The translations under genes and the position numbers were made by a program. Positions 8,627 through 18,126 of a DNA stretch of 64,000 nucleotides are shown here, one piece after another. Numbering within the stretch: the first letter of the stretch is position 1; every line of letters begins with the position of its first letter. Origin of the DNA: JAUVKT01 sp964634565 (lineage in GTDB: Bacteria; Bacteroidota; Bacteroidia; Bacteroidales; VadinHA17); the NCBI GenBank assembly GCA_964634565.1, contig CAZWLP010000002.1, positions 27,578-91,577 of the forward strand. The letters run 5' to 3'. The notes beneath the pieces were generated by a model. It was not told the origin of the DNA and did not search any database. It was given only the letters and a program-made list of their open reading frames with translations.

Positions 8627-10030
8627 ATGAGTGGATTCTTCGGAGCAATTTCAAAAACAGACACAGTAAGTGATATATTTTATGGAACAGACTATAATTC
8701 TCACCTGGGCACAAAAAGGGCGGGAATGGTATTCTATAATATAAAGGATGGGTTTCAGCGAAAAATACACAATCTTGAAAATTCTTACTTCAGAAATAAA
8801 TTTGAAAATGACCTGGCCCAGTTTTCAGGCAATAGCGGCCTTGGGGTAATAAGCGACACAGATCCTCAGCCAATACTATTTAACTCTCACCTGGGGCGAT
8901 TTGCTGTAGCCACAGTAAGCAGAATAGTGAATCTTGATAGCCTGGAGAAGTATTTTCTTTCTAAAAAGAAACATTTCACCGAAAATTTTGAAGGTAATGT
9001 AAACCCCACCGAGGTTGTTGCTAACCTTATATGTGAAGAAGAAGACTTTGCATCAGGTATAGAAAATGTATTCAGTAAAATACAGGGATCTTGTACAATT
9101 GCCATACTAACGGAAGACAGAATTATTATTGGCCGCGACAAACTTGGCAGGACACCGGTTATTGTAGGCAGAAAAGAGGGCGCTCTGGCTGTTGCATCTG
9201 AAACATGTGCATTTCCAAATACCGGATTTGAGATTGATTATTATCCCGGTCCGGGAGAAATAGTGGAAATTACAGAAAGCGGCTATAGCACCATCAGAAA
9301 GGCAAATAATAAGATGCAGGTCTGTGCTTTCTTGTGGGTTTATTATGGTTATCCCCCTTCATATTATGAGGGTATTAATGTGGATGAATGCAGGTATCGC
9401 TGTGGAGCTGCGCTTGCAAGAAGAGATAAGGTAGAGGTTGACTTTGTTTGTGGCGTTCCGGATTCCGGAGTGGGACACGCCATAGGATATGGAAATGAAA
9501 AGGGCATTCCATATAAAAGGGCTTACTCAAAATATACACCGACCTGGCCCAGAAGCTTTATGCCTCAAAATCAGGAAATGAGAAATCTTGTTGCCAGGAT
9601 GAAGCTAATACCCAATAAGGCTCTTATAAAAGGTAAGAAAATGGTGTTTTGTGACGATTCGATAGTAAGGGGTACACAGCTTAAGGATAACACCATTGAT
9701 CTTAGAAATGCCGGGGCAGAAGAGGTCCATATGAGAATAGCATGTCCACCCCTTACCTTTCCGTGTAATTATTTAAATTTTTCGCAATCAAGGTCAACTC
9801 TTGAACTGGCAACCCGTAAGGCAATTAACCAGCTGGAGGGGGGTGAAGTACATATTGAAGAATATGCCGATGCAAACTCAGACCGATACCGGGTAATGGT
9901 TGATAAAATTGCCGAAAACCTGGGCATCGATTCTTTAATATACCAGAATCTTGACGACCTTATTGAGGCCATCGGCCTTCCAAAGGAAAAGCTCTGTACC
10001 CATTGTTGGGACGGCAGCAGCTATTATTAG
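8627..10030 (+). CDS. PurF-like amidophosphoribosyltransferase paralog lacking the N-terminal Cys
   Basis: A 467-residue homolog of glutamine PRPP amidotransferase: class-II glutaminase domain (1 to about 230) and a type-I phosphoribosyltransferase domain with the PRPP motif KKMVFCDDSIVRGTQL (about 337-352). Canonical PurF is processed to expose Cys1 (CGV/IxG); here the start is MSGFFG, so after Met removal Ser would take the place of the Ntn nucleophile. Cysteines that could bind a cluster in the B. subtilis-type enzymes appear kept, including the terminal CTHC. I recall similar MSGFFG proteins in other Bacteroidota. Whether it makes phosphoribosylamine, uses ammonia only, or does something else is unknown. 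Confidence 0.85.
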   Translation: MSGFFGAISKTDTVSDIFYGTDYNSHLGTKRAGMVFYNIKDGFQRKIHNLENSYFRNKFENDLAQFSGNSGLGVISDTDPQPILFNSHLGRFAVATVSRIVNLDSLEKYFLSKKKHFTENFEGNVNPTEVVANLICEEEDFASGIENVFSKIQGSCTIAILTEDRIIIGRDKLGRTPVIVGRKEGALAVASETCAFPNTGFEIDYYPGPGEIVEITESGYSTIRKANNKMQVCAFLWVYYGYPPSYYEGINVDECRYRCGAALARRDKVEVDFVCGVPDSGVGHAIGYGNEKGIPYKRAYSKYTPTWPRSFMPQNQEMRNLVARMKLIPNKALIKGKKMVFCDDSIVRGTQLKDNTIDLRNAGAEEVHMRIACPPLTFPCNYLNFSQSRSTLELATRKAINQLEGGEVHIEEYADANSDRYRVMVDKIAENLGIDSLIYQNLDDLIEAIGLPKEKLCTHCWDGSSYY

Positions 10031-10039
10031 ATTTATTTT

Positions 10040-10447
10040 CTATATGCTCAGGGCTGAAAATACCTCCGTGGGTATTACGGGCCTGCCCTTATAAGTACAG
10101 GCACCTGTAATCTTTGCAGTCATAATAAGAGCATTGTCGGCCAGACGGTAAATATCCTGCTCAAAAACCACCTGTATATTGCCCTCTTTTATAATATTTG
10201 ATTTAATAATAAAGCTGTCGCCACTTCTTAGTGCAGCCCTGTACCTTAATTCAGCTCTCGTTACGATAAGATCCTTGCCTTCTTTGTGAAGGGCTTCAAA
10301 ATCAATATTTTTTGACAGAAGAAACTTATGTCGGGCGTGCTCAAGGTAGTGCATATAGTTTGCATTGTTTACCACCCCCTGCAGGTCAACCTCATAATCT
10401 CTTACTTCAAATTCAGTTGAGTGCTGATATGTTTTGTCTTTTTTCAT
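10040..10447 (-). CDS. Acyl-CoA thioesterase, hotdog fold (YbgC/4HBT type)
   Basis: A 135-residue single-hotdog protein. The segment VRDYEVDLQGVVNNANYMHYLEHARHKFL corresponds to the 4-hydroxybenzoyl-CoA thioesterase active-site helix, where an Asp (D in EVD) precedes the helix and NxNYxxYxExAR follows. Such enzymes hydrolyse acyl-CoA or acyl-ACP thioesters. Its ATG overlaps the stop of the upstream glycoside-hydrolase-like gene by four bases (10444-10447), which usually means translational coupling, although no functional link is evident. It is convergent with the purF-like gene, with 9 bases between stops. Confidence 0.85.
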   Translation of the reverse strand: MKKDKTYQHSTEFEVRDYEVDLQGVVNNANYMHYLEHARHKFLLSKNIDFEALHKEGKDLIVTRAELRYRAALRSGDSFIIKSNIIKEGNIQVVFEQDIYRLADNALIMTAKITGACTYKGRPVIPTEVFSALSI

Positions 10448-12837
10448 CTGTCTGAACTTCTTGTTAATATAAGTCTGATCTTTTTATATGGTTCTGGATT
10501 TGCAGATAACCACACCTCGGGATCCAGGTTCATGTCTTCGTCGCTATAGCCAATTACATAAACTTCTATTTCCTTTCCAATATATGTGCTATCAAGAGGG
10601 AAGTAATAAGTGTAATTTGAATCGCTGACTGCATTTATATATTCCCAGGTATTTGATGGATAGGAGAGAGCCCTGTCGGGAGCACCAATATATTTATCTT
10701 CTACCTTAAGTGCAGCATAGGCTCCTTCAACACCATGGTATCCGTTAATGGCTACAGAGAGATAGCTTCCCTCGGCAATCTCACTTAAACTAAAGCTCGT
10801 GCCCCAGGCTTCTGATGCTTCTTTTTTATCAGGATGAGCAAACAGGTTGCTGGCGCTAAAGCCCTCATGATCAACCTGTATACCGTTTTTGTAAACAAGT
10901 ATTTCTATTAGCCTGTCGGCATATTCTTTAAACCTGAGGTATCTGAGGGGTTCATTAATTGAGATAGTCATTCTTTTGCCTGCCAGGTAAGTAAGAGTTT
11001 TCCAGTTAAGAAGATCGCCGGACACCTCAACATAATTACCCTCATCTTTTAACAGTGGCTGCAGGGAATATTCGTCGGGAGCTATCAAAACCACACTATC
11101 AACGTCAATTACCCGGCCCAGATCAAGTCTGAAACAACCACCCTCAATGCGCTGGTCTCGTTTATACTTTCTGGAAGGAAAAAACCCTGTTTCCGGATTT
11201 CCGTCAAACAGGTTTTTATCCCATATGCCCCGTCGGGTAAAAGTAGTTTGCATAAAAAATGCATCTCTTGCATCCTGTACTTCTTTAATTTTTGTTGGAC
11301 CGGATCGATTAAGAGACCTCACTTCAAGTGCATTATTATCGGCAGCAAAGACAGTTGCCTCATATAATGCCTCTGCATCATCCGGAATATTAATTTTATC
11401 CATCAGGGCAATATGCCTGTTAAATGGCAGTGTCAATTCCTGTCCGGGAAAGTCTATTTTTACCACCCTTCCCCTTGTAAGCGGTATTGATTCTTTTCCG
11501 CCAAGCATAGCCATGCTATAATTATCAGATTCTTCCAGTTGAATATATGAACTTGTTCCGGGCATGCCCAGAACATCAATTTCAATATTCTGATCATCAA
11601 TATTTTTTATTATATGATAGTCTGAACCAATAATGCCGGGCTCATCAAATTTTTCACTGCTAACAATAAGTAAGAATGATCTGAAAGGGGGAACAACAAC
11701 ATCAATAGTCTCGCCTGCCGGAAATATCCCAAGCACTTTTTCCACAGGGTGAAACTGTCTTACATAATACTGGTATGTATCATCCAGTCCTATTTCTTTC
11801 CCTGGCCTAATAGTATATAATTTATCCTCCCAGCTTAAATTACGAAGAGTAATAATACGGGTGTCCTTATCGCCCCTGCTAATGGCATGGGGGCCATATT
11901 CAGATGGCAACATCATGCCTCCGGTAAGTATATCACGATATTTCCTGTGAAAATTATATATGCGGGCAAGACGAGGAAATTCATCGTCTCTCATTAGCCA
12001 GGGATTACCATAAATTTGAGGTGAGAGTATAAGCCCTCTGTTAAAAGCCTGCAGAACCAGGTCATCGTCCCAATAATCAATACAGGAAGAGATACATACC
12101 CCATGATCTTCTGTAAGTCTCATTAAATCGGGTACCAGTCCCCGGGAAATTGCTTCAGCACGGTGATGGGGTGCCGTAAGCCTGTTATTCATAAATACAT
12201 CAATATATGTCTCTGCCCCTTCCCATAAAAACGTTGTAGCATATGGCTTTGCCCTGTCAAGGCCCAGTCTGTGATTTAAAAGAATAAGATCCGGGCTATA
12301 CGACCTGGCCCGGGTCATCATTTCGATAAAATAATCTTCTTTTTCCGGCCTTAAGGGTCCACATACAGCATCAAATTTAAAGAGAGCAAATTCATAATCA
12401 CGACAGAGCATAACCATTTGATCTATCCTGGCCCTTGCCTCATCTTCGGTGTCGCCAAAGCCATCAGGGCCACCCCATACTCCTAGTCTTATACCGAGTT
12501 CTTTTGCCCGCTTATATATAGGATCAAAGCCATTCGGAAATTGCTTTTTAAACCTTTCGGAATAGATACTTCCATAAAATCTTTTACCATCTATGGCACC
12601 TGCGTCAAAAGCATAAATATCCAGCTGCATGCCATATTCCTTTTTTAACCAGCCAAAGAAATCAAGATTAATAAGAGCCTGTTGCTCACTTGCTCCTTCG
12701 TTGGTGTTGTTGATCCACGAAAAATATTGAGCCTTCGAAGGAGTGCCTTCGTCTGCTCCGGCATTAATAAATTCCTCCTGTCCGGATAAACCCGGCGACA
12801 GCATAACGATTAGTACAGATATAATTAATTTGTTCAT
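10444..12837 (-). CDS. Secreted clan-D-like glycoside hydrolase with discoidin-like domain
   Basis: A 797-residue exported protein (signal peptide about 1-19, cut near LSG-QEE). Residues about 45-330 look like a TIM barrel of the alpha-galactosidase type: LGIRLGVWGGPDGFG, LCRDYEFALFKFDAVCG (the KFD Asp would be the nucleophile), LILLNHRLG and LWEGAETYID. A beta domain follows (about 340-400) and near 560-650 there is a discoidin/F5-8C-like segment (DGNPETGFFPSRKY, FRLDLGRVIDVDSVVLIAP). The C-terminal part is beta-rich and unassigned. Likely a periplasmic or surface enzyme for galactosides or related glycans; substrate uncertain. Coupled to the thioesterase gene by a 4-base overlap. Confidence 0.72.
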   Translation of the reverse strand: MNKLIISVLIVMLSPGLSGQEEFINAGADEGTPSKAQYFSWINNTNEGASEQQALINLDFFGWLKKEYGMQLDIYAFDAGAIDGKRFYGSIYSERFKKQFPNGFDPIYKRAKELGIRLGVWGGPDGFGDTEDEARARIDQMVMLCRDYEFALFKFDAVCGPLRPEKEDYFIEMMTRARSYSPDLILLNHRLGLDRAKPYATTFLWEGAETYIDVFMNNRLTAPHHRAEAISRGLVPDLMRLTEDHGVCISSCIDYWDDDLVLQAFNRGLILSPQIYGNPWLMRDDEFPRLARIYNFHRKYRDILTGGMMLPSEYGPHAISRGDKDTRIITLRNLSWEDKLYTIRPGKEIGLDDTYQYYVRQFHPVEKVLGIFPAGETIDVVVPPFRSFLLIVSSEKFDEPGIIGSDYHIIKNIDDQNIEIDVLGMPGTSSYIQLEESDNYSMAMLGGKESIPLTRGRVVKIDFPGQELTLPFNRHIALMDKINIPDDAEALYEATVFAADNNALEVRSLNRSGPTKIKEVQDARDAFFMQTTFTRRGIWDKNLFDGNPETGFFPSRKYKRDQRIEGGCFRLDLGRVIDVDSVVLIAPDEYSLQPLLKDEGNYVEVSGDLLNWKTLTYLAGKRMTISINEPLRYLRFKEYADRLIEILVYKNGIQVDHEGFSASNLFAHPDKKEASEAWGTSFSLSEIAEGSYLSVAINGYHGVEGAYAALKVEDKYIGAPDRALSYPSNTWEYINAVSDSNYTYYFPLDSTYIGKEIEVYVIGYSDEDMNLDPEVWLSANPEPYKKIRLILTRSSDR

Positions 12838-12904
12838 ATTGCTGACAAATATATAAAAATGAGTGTTTAAGAACAGGATAATATTAAATGATTACCGCGA
12901 TAGG

Positions 12905-12936
12905 TTCGTATAGATAGTCTAAATAGTATATATTTG
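12905..12936 (+). promoter_or_regulatory. Bacteroidota-type promoter for yciI-like gene
   Basis: A TATATTTG element (12929-12936) fits the TAnnTTTG -7 consensus; TTCG at 12905-12908 lies 20 bases upstream in the -33 position (consensus TTTG). The yciI-like ATG is 40 bases downstream. Sequence match only. Confidence 0.45.
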
Positions 12937-12976
12937 AAATAGAAGGGGAAGATTCACATTTAAAATAATTATTATA

Positions 12977-13264
12977 ATGCAGTTTATACTTAGCGGATAT
13001 GACGGTAACGATAGCGAAGCCGTTAACAGGAGAATGATGGCCAGGGAGCAACATCTTCAAAATGCGCTTAAATTAAAAGAAAAGGGTAACTTTATTTGGG
13101 GAGGTGCACTGCTCGATTCTAATGGAATAATGAAAGGCTCTGTTGTGGTATATGAGTATGAAACCAGGGATGATCTTGATAAGATGCTTAAAACAGAGCC
13201 CTATGTTACCGGCGGCGTATGGAAACGTATAGAAATAGAAAAATTTAAACTGGCAGATATATAA
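12977..13264 (+). CDS. YciI family protein
   Basis: A 95-residue protein with the YciI/YCII fold pattern: MQFILSGYDGND at the start, RMMAREQHLQNALKLKEKGNFIWGGALLD with the typical REQHL helix, GSVVVYEY and a PYVTGGVWKRIEIEKFKLA ending. YciI relatives use a His-Asp pair and are involved in dechlorination or unknown metabolism; the biological role of most members is not known. It is followed 68 bases later by the M16 peptidase gene, perhaps in the same transcript. Confidence 0.85.
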   Translation: MQFILSGYDGNDSEAVNRRMMAREQHLQNALKLKEKGNFIWGGALLDSNGIMKGSVVVYEYETRDDLDKMLKTEPYVTGGVWKRIEIEKFKLADI

Positions 13265-13332
13265 AAACTAATATAGTCAGGCCAGCATAAAGAGAGACGA
13301 TATTCTAATAAAAAACATTCAAAAATCCAGGT

Positions 13333-16140
13333 ATGAGAAAAGAACTATTTATTTTATTTGTAACAGCAGCTGTTTTGTTTGTTTCGTGTAATGCGGATCA
13401 GAAAAACGGAGAACTAAAGATAGAGTACGAAAAGTATCTTCTTGATAATGGCTTAAATGTTATTTTGCACAAGGATGCATCCGATCCAATTGTTGCCGTT
13501 GCAATACAGTATCATGTTGGCTCAAGCAGAGAGGAAGTAGGCAAAACCGGCTTTGCACACCTTTTTGAGCATATGATGTTTCAGGAATCTGAAAATGTCG
13601 GACAGGATCAGTTTTTTAAACTTATCCAGGGGTCTGGTGGAACCTTAAACGGAGGAACCAGTAACGACGGTACTATATATTATGAAGTAGTACCAAAGAA
13701 TGCTCTTGAAATGGTTCTGTGGCTTGAGTCTGACAGGATGGGCTATCTTGAAAACACAGTTACGGCTTCTGCTTTTGCAAATCAGCAAAATGTTGTTCAG
13801 AATGAGAAAAGACAAAATTACGACAACAGGCCATATGGTCATACCGGTGGTGTAATCGACAGTCATTTGTTTCCAGAAGGGCACCCATATTCATGGCAGG
13901 TTATCGGAAAAATGGAAGACCTGTTTAATGCAACTATCGACGATGTAAAAGAATTTCACGGCAGGTATTATGTGCCAAATAATGCAACCCTTACTCTTGC
14001 CGGGGATTTTGATACCGATGAGGCAAAGGCGTTGATAGAAAAATATTTTGGTGAAATACCTGGCGGCGAGACCGTAGTAGATATGGAACCAATGCCGGTG
14101 AGCCTAGAAAAAACCGTAAAATTATACCATGAAGATAATTTTGCCCGCACAGCTGCACTTACAATGGTCTGGCCAACGCCGGAACAATATAACCCTGATG
14201 CATATGCGCTTAATTTTCTTGGCCAGATATTGAGCCAGGGCAAAAAAGCACCGCTTTACAGGGTTCTGGTAAAAGATAAAAAGCTTACCTCAAGTGCAAG
14301 AGCATCTAACAGACCCTCAGAGCTGGCAGGAAAGTTTACCGTATCTGTTAATGCCTTTCCGGGAGTATCTCTCTCTGAAGTTGAAAAGGCAATTGAGGAA
14401 GCGTTCGCATTATTCGAGGAAGAGGGAATTAGTGAAACAGATCTTGAAAGGATTAAGGCCGGACAGGAAACCTCGTTCTACAATGGTATTAGTTCAGTTC
14501 TCGGCAAGTCTTTCCAGCTGGCACGGTACAACGAATTTGCCGGAGACCCGGGATTTGTTACAACAGACCTGGCAAACAGACAGGCTGTAACTATTGAAGA
14601 TATTATCAGGGTATACGAAAAGTATATTAAAGGTATGCCCTTTGTCAGTACAAGTTTTGTTCCTAAAGGATCATTAAGCCTTGTAGCCGAAGGATCCGTT
14701 GACGCCGGCATAGTTGAAGAAAATGTCCTTGAGGCAACAGAGGTCGACCAATCACTTTTCGGTAAAGACGAAGAAATCGCAAAAACAGAAACATCCTTTG
14801 ATCGTTCAGTACAACCCGAAATAGGACCCAACCCGGAAGTAACATTGCCGGAAATATGGACGACAGAATTAGATAATGGAATAGGAATATGGGGAATTAA
14901 ACAATCTGAGGTGCCCCTGGTTCAATATTCTCTTGTTATCGATGGCGGACATATGCTTGAAGATATTGATAAGTCAGGTACAGCAAGCCTGATGGCTCAG
15001 TTAATGAACGAGGGAACAGCAAATAAAACACCCGAAGAACTCGAAGAGGAAATACAGCTTCTGGGATCAAGTATAAGTATACGAGGAGGAAGCGAGTCAA
15101 TAAGTATCTCGGTAAATACTCTTGCAAGAAACTTTGAAAAAACAGTAGAGCTTGTCAGGGAAATGTTGATGGAGCCCCGTTGGGATGAAGAAGAATTCGG
15201 ACTTATAAAAGACAGAACAATAAATAGTTTTACAAGGAATAAAGCAAACCCGGGCTATATGGCAGCCATAACACTCGATAAGCTTATGTACGGCGAAGAT
15301 AATATTCTTGCCGTGCCCTCCGGGGGAACAGAAGAAACAGTAAGCGGACTTAAGATGGAAGATCTGAAGGACTATTATCAGAAATATATTATTCCATCGG
15401 CAGCCAGGCTTATTGTGGCTGGCGATATTGATAAGGACCGTGTACTTGCAGCTTTTGCCGGCATTGAGGCTGAATGGGAGCCCGGAGATATTGAGTCGCC
15501 CGAGATTTTTATCCCTGAAAATCCGGCAAAATCTAAAATATATTTTATTGATTTCCCCGGGGCAAAACAATCAGTTATACAGATAGGCAATATTGCTGTA
15601 CCAAGATCAGATCCGGATTATTATCCCGCGACAGTTGTAAATTATAAACTGGGAGGATCATTCAATGGTGTAGTAAATCTGATCTTAAGGGAAGAAAAAG
15701 GATTTACATATGGCGCAAGAACGGGATTTTCGGGAGGTAAATATTCAGGGGAGTTCTCTGCCAGCTCAAGTGTAAGAACAACAGCAACCCTTGAATCGGT
15801 GCAGATCTTTAAAGAAGAGATGGAGAAATACAGGGAGGGAATAAGTATTGAAGATCTTAATTTTACCAGGGATGCATTGTTAAAATCTAATGCACGCGGA
15901 TTTGAGACCCTCGGCTCACTTCTGGGCATGCTTAATAATATCAGTTCTTATAATTTGCCCTTTGACTATATAAAACAAGAGGAGAAGTTTGTTAAGAACT
16001 TAAGCATTGAGCAGCATAATGAGCTTGTCAGAAAATTAATAGATCCATCAAGGATGTATTATGTTATTGCAGGTGATGCTGAAACGCAGATGGAGGGACT
16101 TAAAAAAGTTGGATTTGGAGACCCTGTATTGATAAAATAG
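13333..16140 (+). CDS. M16 (pitrilysin/insulinase) zinc peptidase lipoprotein, double-domain
   Basis: A 935-residue lipoprotein: hydrophobic leader with a lipobox-like LFVSC (Cys19). The first M16 half contains the inverted zinc motif HLFEH (His76, Glu79, His80) with the downstream Glu at about 158 (QNEKRQ). The second half (from about 500) keeps the fold (LPEIWTTELDNGIGIWGIKQ, LMAQLMNEGT) but not the HxxEH motif, as expected for an inactive partner domain. It probably acts in the periplasm degrading peptides. A strong terminator follows at 16159. Substrate unknown. Confidence 0.93.
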   Translation: MRKELFILFVTAAVLFVSCNADQKNGELKIEYEKYLLDNGLNVILHKDASDPIVAVAIQYHVGSSREEVGKTGFAHLFEHMMFQESENVGQDQFFKLIQGSGGTLNGGTSNDGTIYYEVVPKNALEMVLWLESDRMGYLENTVTASAFANQQNVVQNEKRQNYDNRPYGHTGGVIDSHLFPEGHPYSWQVIGKMEDLFNATIDDVKEFHGRYYVPNNATLTLAGDFDTDEAKALIEKYFGEIPGGETVVDMEPMPVSLEKTVKLYHEDNFARTAALTMVWPTPEQYNPDAYALNFLGQILSQGKKAPLYRVLVKDKKLTSSARASNRPSELAGKFTVSVNAFPGVSLSEVEKAIEEAFALFEEEGISETDLERIKAGQETSFYNGISSVLGKSFQLARYNEFAGDPGFVTTDLANRQAVTIEDIIRVYEKYIKGMPFVSTSFVPKGSLSLVAEGSVDAGIVEENVLEATEVDQSLFGKDEEIAKTETSFDRSVQPEIGPNPEVTLPEIWTTELDNGIGIWGIKQSEVPLVQYSLVIDGGHMLEDIDKSGTASLMAQLMNEGTANKTPEELEEEIQLLGSSISIRGGSESISISVNTLARNFEKTVELVREMLMEPRWDEEEFGLIKDRTINSFTRNKANPGYMAAITLDKLMYGEDNILAVPSGGTEETVSGLKMEDLKDYYQKYIIPSAARLIVAGDIDKDRVLAAFAGIEAEWEPGDIESPEIFIPENPAKSKIYFIDFPGAKQSVIQIGNIAVPRSDPDYYPATVVNYKLGGSFNGVVNLILREEKGFTYGARTGFSGGKYSGEFSASSSVRTTATLESVQIFKEEMEKYREGISIEDLNFTRDALLKSNARGFETLGSLLGMLNNISSYNLPFDYIKQEEKFVKNLSIEQHNELVRKLIDPSRMYYVIAGDAETQMEGLKKVGFGDPVLIK

Positions 16141-16158
16141 CTAAAGAACCATATATTT

Positions 16159-16187
16159 AAGAGGGTATTTAAGTACCCTCTTTTTTA
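16159..16187 (+). terminator. Intrinsic terminator after the M16 peptidase gene
   Basis: GAGGGTA (16161-16167) pairs with TACCCTC (16174-16180) around a 6-base loop and is followed by TTTTTT; flanking A/T pairs extend the stem. It lies 19 bases after the stop. Confidence 0.85.
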
Positions 16188-16335
16188 TTAATCAATCAGA
16201 TTACGCGATACCGAAAAGGCATCTTTTTTTAAAGGCCGGCTTACTGTGTATTGCAACAGGCCCGGGTTTCTTTTCAGGAGTAATTCACTTTTTCAGTTAA
16301 TTAATTAAACCGGGAAAGTAAATAGTCTTATCTTT

Positions 16336-16914
16336 TTACGGATAAAGCATTCTGCTAATCCACCTGTCACCATCATATAAAAATTCCTGTCTGGTATGAA
16401 ACCTGTTTTCTCCCTCTTCCCAGAACTCAAACCTGTCGGGTATAAGCCTGAAGCCTCCCCAGCTGGCAGGTCTTTCCGGAGTGTGATCTTTATAAAATTC
16501 GCTGGCCGCGGCCAGCTTTTGCTTAAAGTGGCTAATGTTCTCTATCGGCCTGCTTTGTTCACTTATAATAGCATTTACTTTGTGACCGTGGTTTCTTGAA
16601 TTGAAATAGTTATCCGACTCAGCCCCGCCTGTCTTTTCTACCATGCCTTCAATTCTTATTTGTCGTGCACTATCCGGCCAGTAGAACAGGAGGGAGGCCC
16701 TTGGGTTCTCCCCGAGCTGAGTCCCTTTCGTGCTATTATAATTTGTAAAAAAAACAAATCCCTCGTTATCATAGTGTTTTAGCAGAATTACCCGCGAAGA
16801 AACCCTGCCATTTAGCGATGAGCTTGATAATATAACTGCGTTTGAGTTTTCTTTGCCCGATGAAACAACCGGCAAATACCATAGATTAAATAATTCAAAG
16901 GGGTCAGTTTTCAT
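16336..16914 (-). CDS. pdxH: Pyridoxamine 5'-phosphate oxidase PdxH
   Basis: A 192-residue flavoprotein that oxidises pyridoxamine or pyridoxine phosphate to pyridoxal phosphate. Signature segments: RVSSRVILLKHYDNEGFVFFTNYNSTKG, ASLLFYWPDSARQIRIEG (FMN-binding region), and the C-terminal RPASWGGFRLIPDRFEFWEEGENRFHTR with a WISRMLYP end. It is shorter than the enteric enzyme (about 218) mainly because the N terminus lacks the extra arm, as in many Bacteroidota homologs. It is divergent from the thioredoxin-like gene, with 84 bases between starts. Confidence 0.95.
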   Translation of the reverse strand: MKTDPFELFNLWYLPVVSSGKENSNAVILSSSSLNGRVSSRVILLKHYDNEGFVFFTNYNSTKGTQLGENPRASLLFYWPDSARQIRIEGMVEKTGGAESDNYFNSRNHGHKVNAIISEQSRPIENISHFKQKLAAASEFYKDHTPERPASWGGFRLIPDRFEFWEEGENRFHTRQEFLYDGDRWISRMLYP

Positions 16915-16998
16915 AATTTATAATATAAGGATGGATCAGATATTTTGCAAACAAATTTTCTTGTTAACTTGTTTAACTAAAAATAATAAAATTCAGAT

Positions 16999-17580
16999 AT
17001 GTCATTTACACTTCAACCAGGCGATAAGGCTCCTATGTTTAATCTGAAAGCCACAGACGGGAAAGAATACTCGTTAAATAGCTTTGATAATAGTAAATAT
17101 CTGGTTGTATTTTTTACCTGTAATCACTGTCCTTATGTAATTGGTTCCGACGAAAATACCAGAGAGCTTGCAAATCATTTTGCAAAAGACAGTGTTGAAT
17201 TTGTAGGAATTAATTCAAACAGCCCAAATACTTATCCAGAAGACGATTTTGATCATATGGTAAAAAGAATGGAAGAACATAGGTTTCCATGGAAATATTT
17301 ATATGATAGTACGCAGGATGTAGCTAAAAGATACGGAGCCCTGCGAACACCCCATTTTTATCTTTTTAACGAGAAAAGAGAGCTGGTATATACTGGCAGG
17401 GCAGTAGACCATCCAAGGGATGCAGGGAAGTCCGGATCTTTCGATCTTAAAAGGGCCATCAGCGAATTAATATCAGGCAGCGAGATATCCCTTCCTGTAA
17501 GTAACCCCATTGGCTGCAATGTTAAGTGGGATGGCAAAGATGCGCACTGGATGCCGCCAGATGCATGCGACCTGGTATAA
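16999..17580 (+). CDS. Thioredoxin-fold redoxin protein with CNHC motif
   Basis: A 193-residue cytosolic thioredoxin-superfamily protein. It starts FTLQPGDKAPMFNLKATDGK (AhpC/TSA-like N terminus), then VVFFTCNHCPYV with a CxxC pair at about residues 45-48, and a cis-Pro-type turn in LRTPHFYLF. The family is annotated as thioredoxin family/redoxin-domain protein; it probably catalyses thiol reduction or has peroxiredoxin-like activity. No signal peptide. It is followed closely by the LETM1-like gene on the same strand (34 bases to ATG 17615). Confidence 0.85.
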   Translation: MSFTLQPGDKAPMFNLKATDGKEYSLNSFDNSKYLVVFFTCNHCPYVIGSDENTRELANHFAKDSVEFVGINSNSPNTYPEDDFDHMVKRMEEHRFPWKYLYDSTQDVAKRYGALRTPHFYLFNEKRELVYTGRAVDHPRDAGKSGSFDLKRAISELISGSEISLPVSNPIGCNVKWDGKDAHWMPPDACDLV

Positions 17581-17614
17581 TGCTAATTGTATATATAATC
17601 TAGAAAAACGAATT

Positions 17615-18070
17615 ATGTTTGAAAGAATAGCATACAGGTTAAAATATCGGTATTATATGAGGCGCAGGCTCAGGGGGAGTCAATCATGGAAATATGCCGA
17701 AAATACCAGGAAATTAATTAACAAGACCATTGGAGGTGTTGGTCAGGAGGCCAGAGAGACAGAAGAAATGGCACAGGCGTTTTTCCGTTTACTGGCAAAT
17801 AAACTTAATCTGAAAAACAGAAAGGACCCTCCGGGCGAAGAGGAGGTGAAGCAGGCAATTGAGCAGCTGAAAGACGTAGGACGCCTGTCGATATTTGCTA
17901 CAATATCAATTATACCAGGAGGGGGCTTCTCTCTTATCGGGCTTGAATTGCTTGCCCGGAAATTCGGTGTTAATACCTTTACTTTTATTCCCTCTTCTTT
18001 CAGAAAACAAAATAAAATAAAAGAAACACCCCTCCCGTCAAAGGAAAAGGCCGATAATAAAATAGTGTAA
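17615..18070 (+). CDS. LETM1-like (ribosome-binding-domain-like) protein
   Basis: A 151-residue protein starting MFERIAYRLKYRYY. The part from about 85-135 (EEEVKQAIEQLKDVGRLSIF, SIIPGGGFSLIGLELLARKFG, FIPSSFR) resembles the conserved core of LETM1 domains, where a Pro-rich hydrophobic helix is followed by a PS(T/S)F motif. Bacterial versions are short and uncharacterised; the eukaryotic protein acts in mitochondrial ion homeostasis. A frame running further upstream overlaps the preceding gene, and the ATG at 17615 gives the cleaner start. The assignment is from pattern memory and moderate. Confidence 0.6.
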   Translation: MFERIAYRLKYRYYMRRRLRGSQSWKYAENTRKLINKTIGGVGQEARETEEMAQAFFRLLANKLNLKNRKDPPGEEEVKQAIEQLKDVGRLSIFATISIIPGGGFSLIGLELLARKFGVNTFTFIPSSFRKQNKIKETPLPSKEKADNKIV

Positions 18071-18126
18071 AGGCAAACGATCAACATGTTACTACCTGTG
18101 CTTTATAGTAAATCATGCAGCAATAA

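Noticed and set aside
15097..15570. 157-codon open frame on the minus strand inside the M16 peptidase gene
   Set aside because: Antisense to conserved M16 sequence; no recognisable motif and no initiation context.
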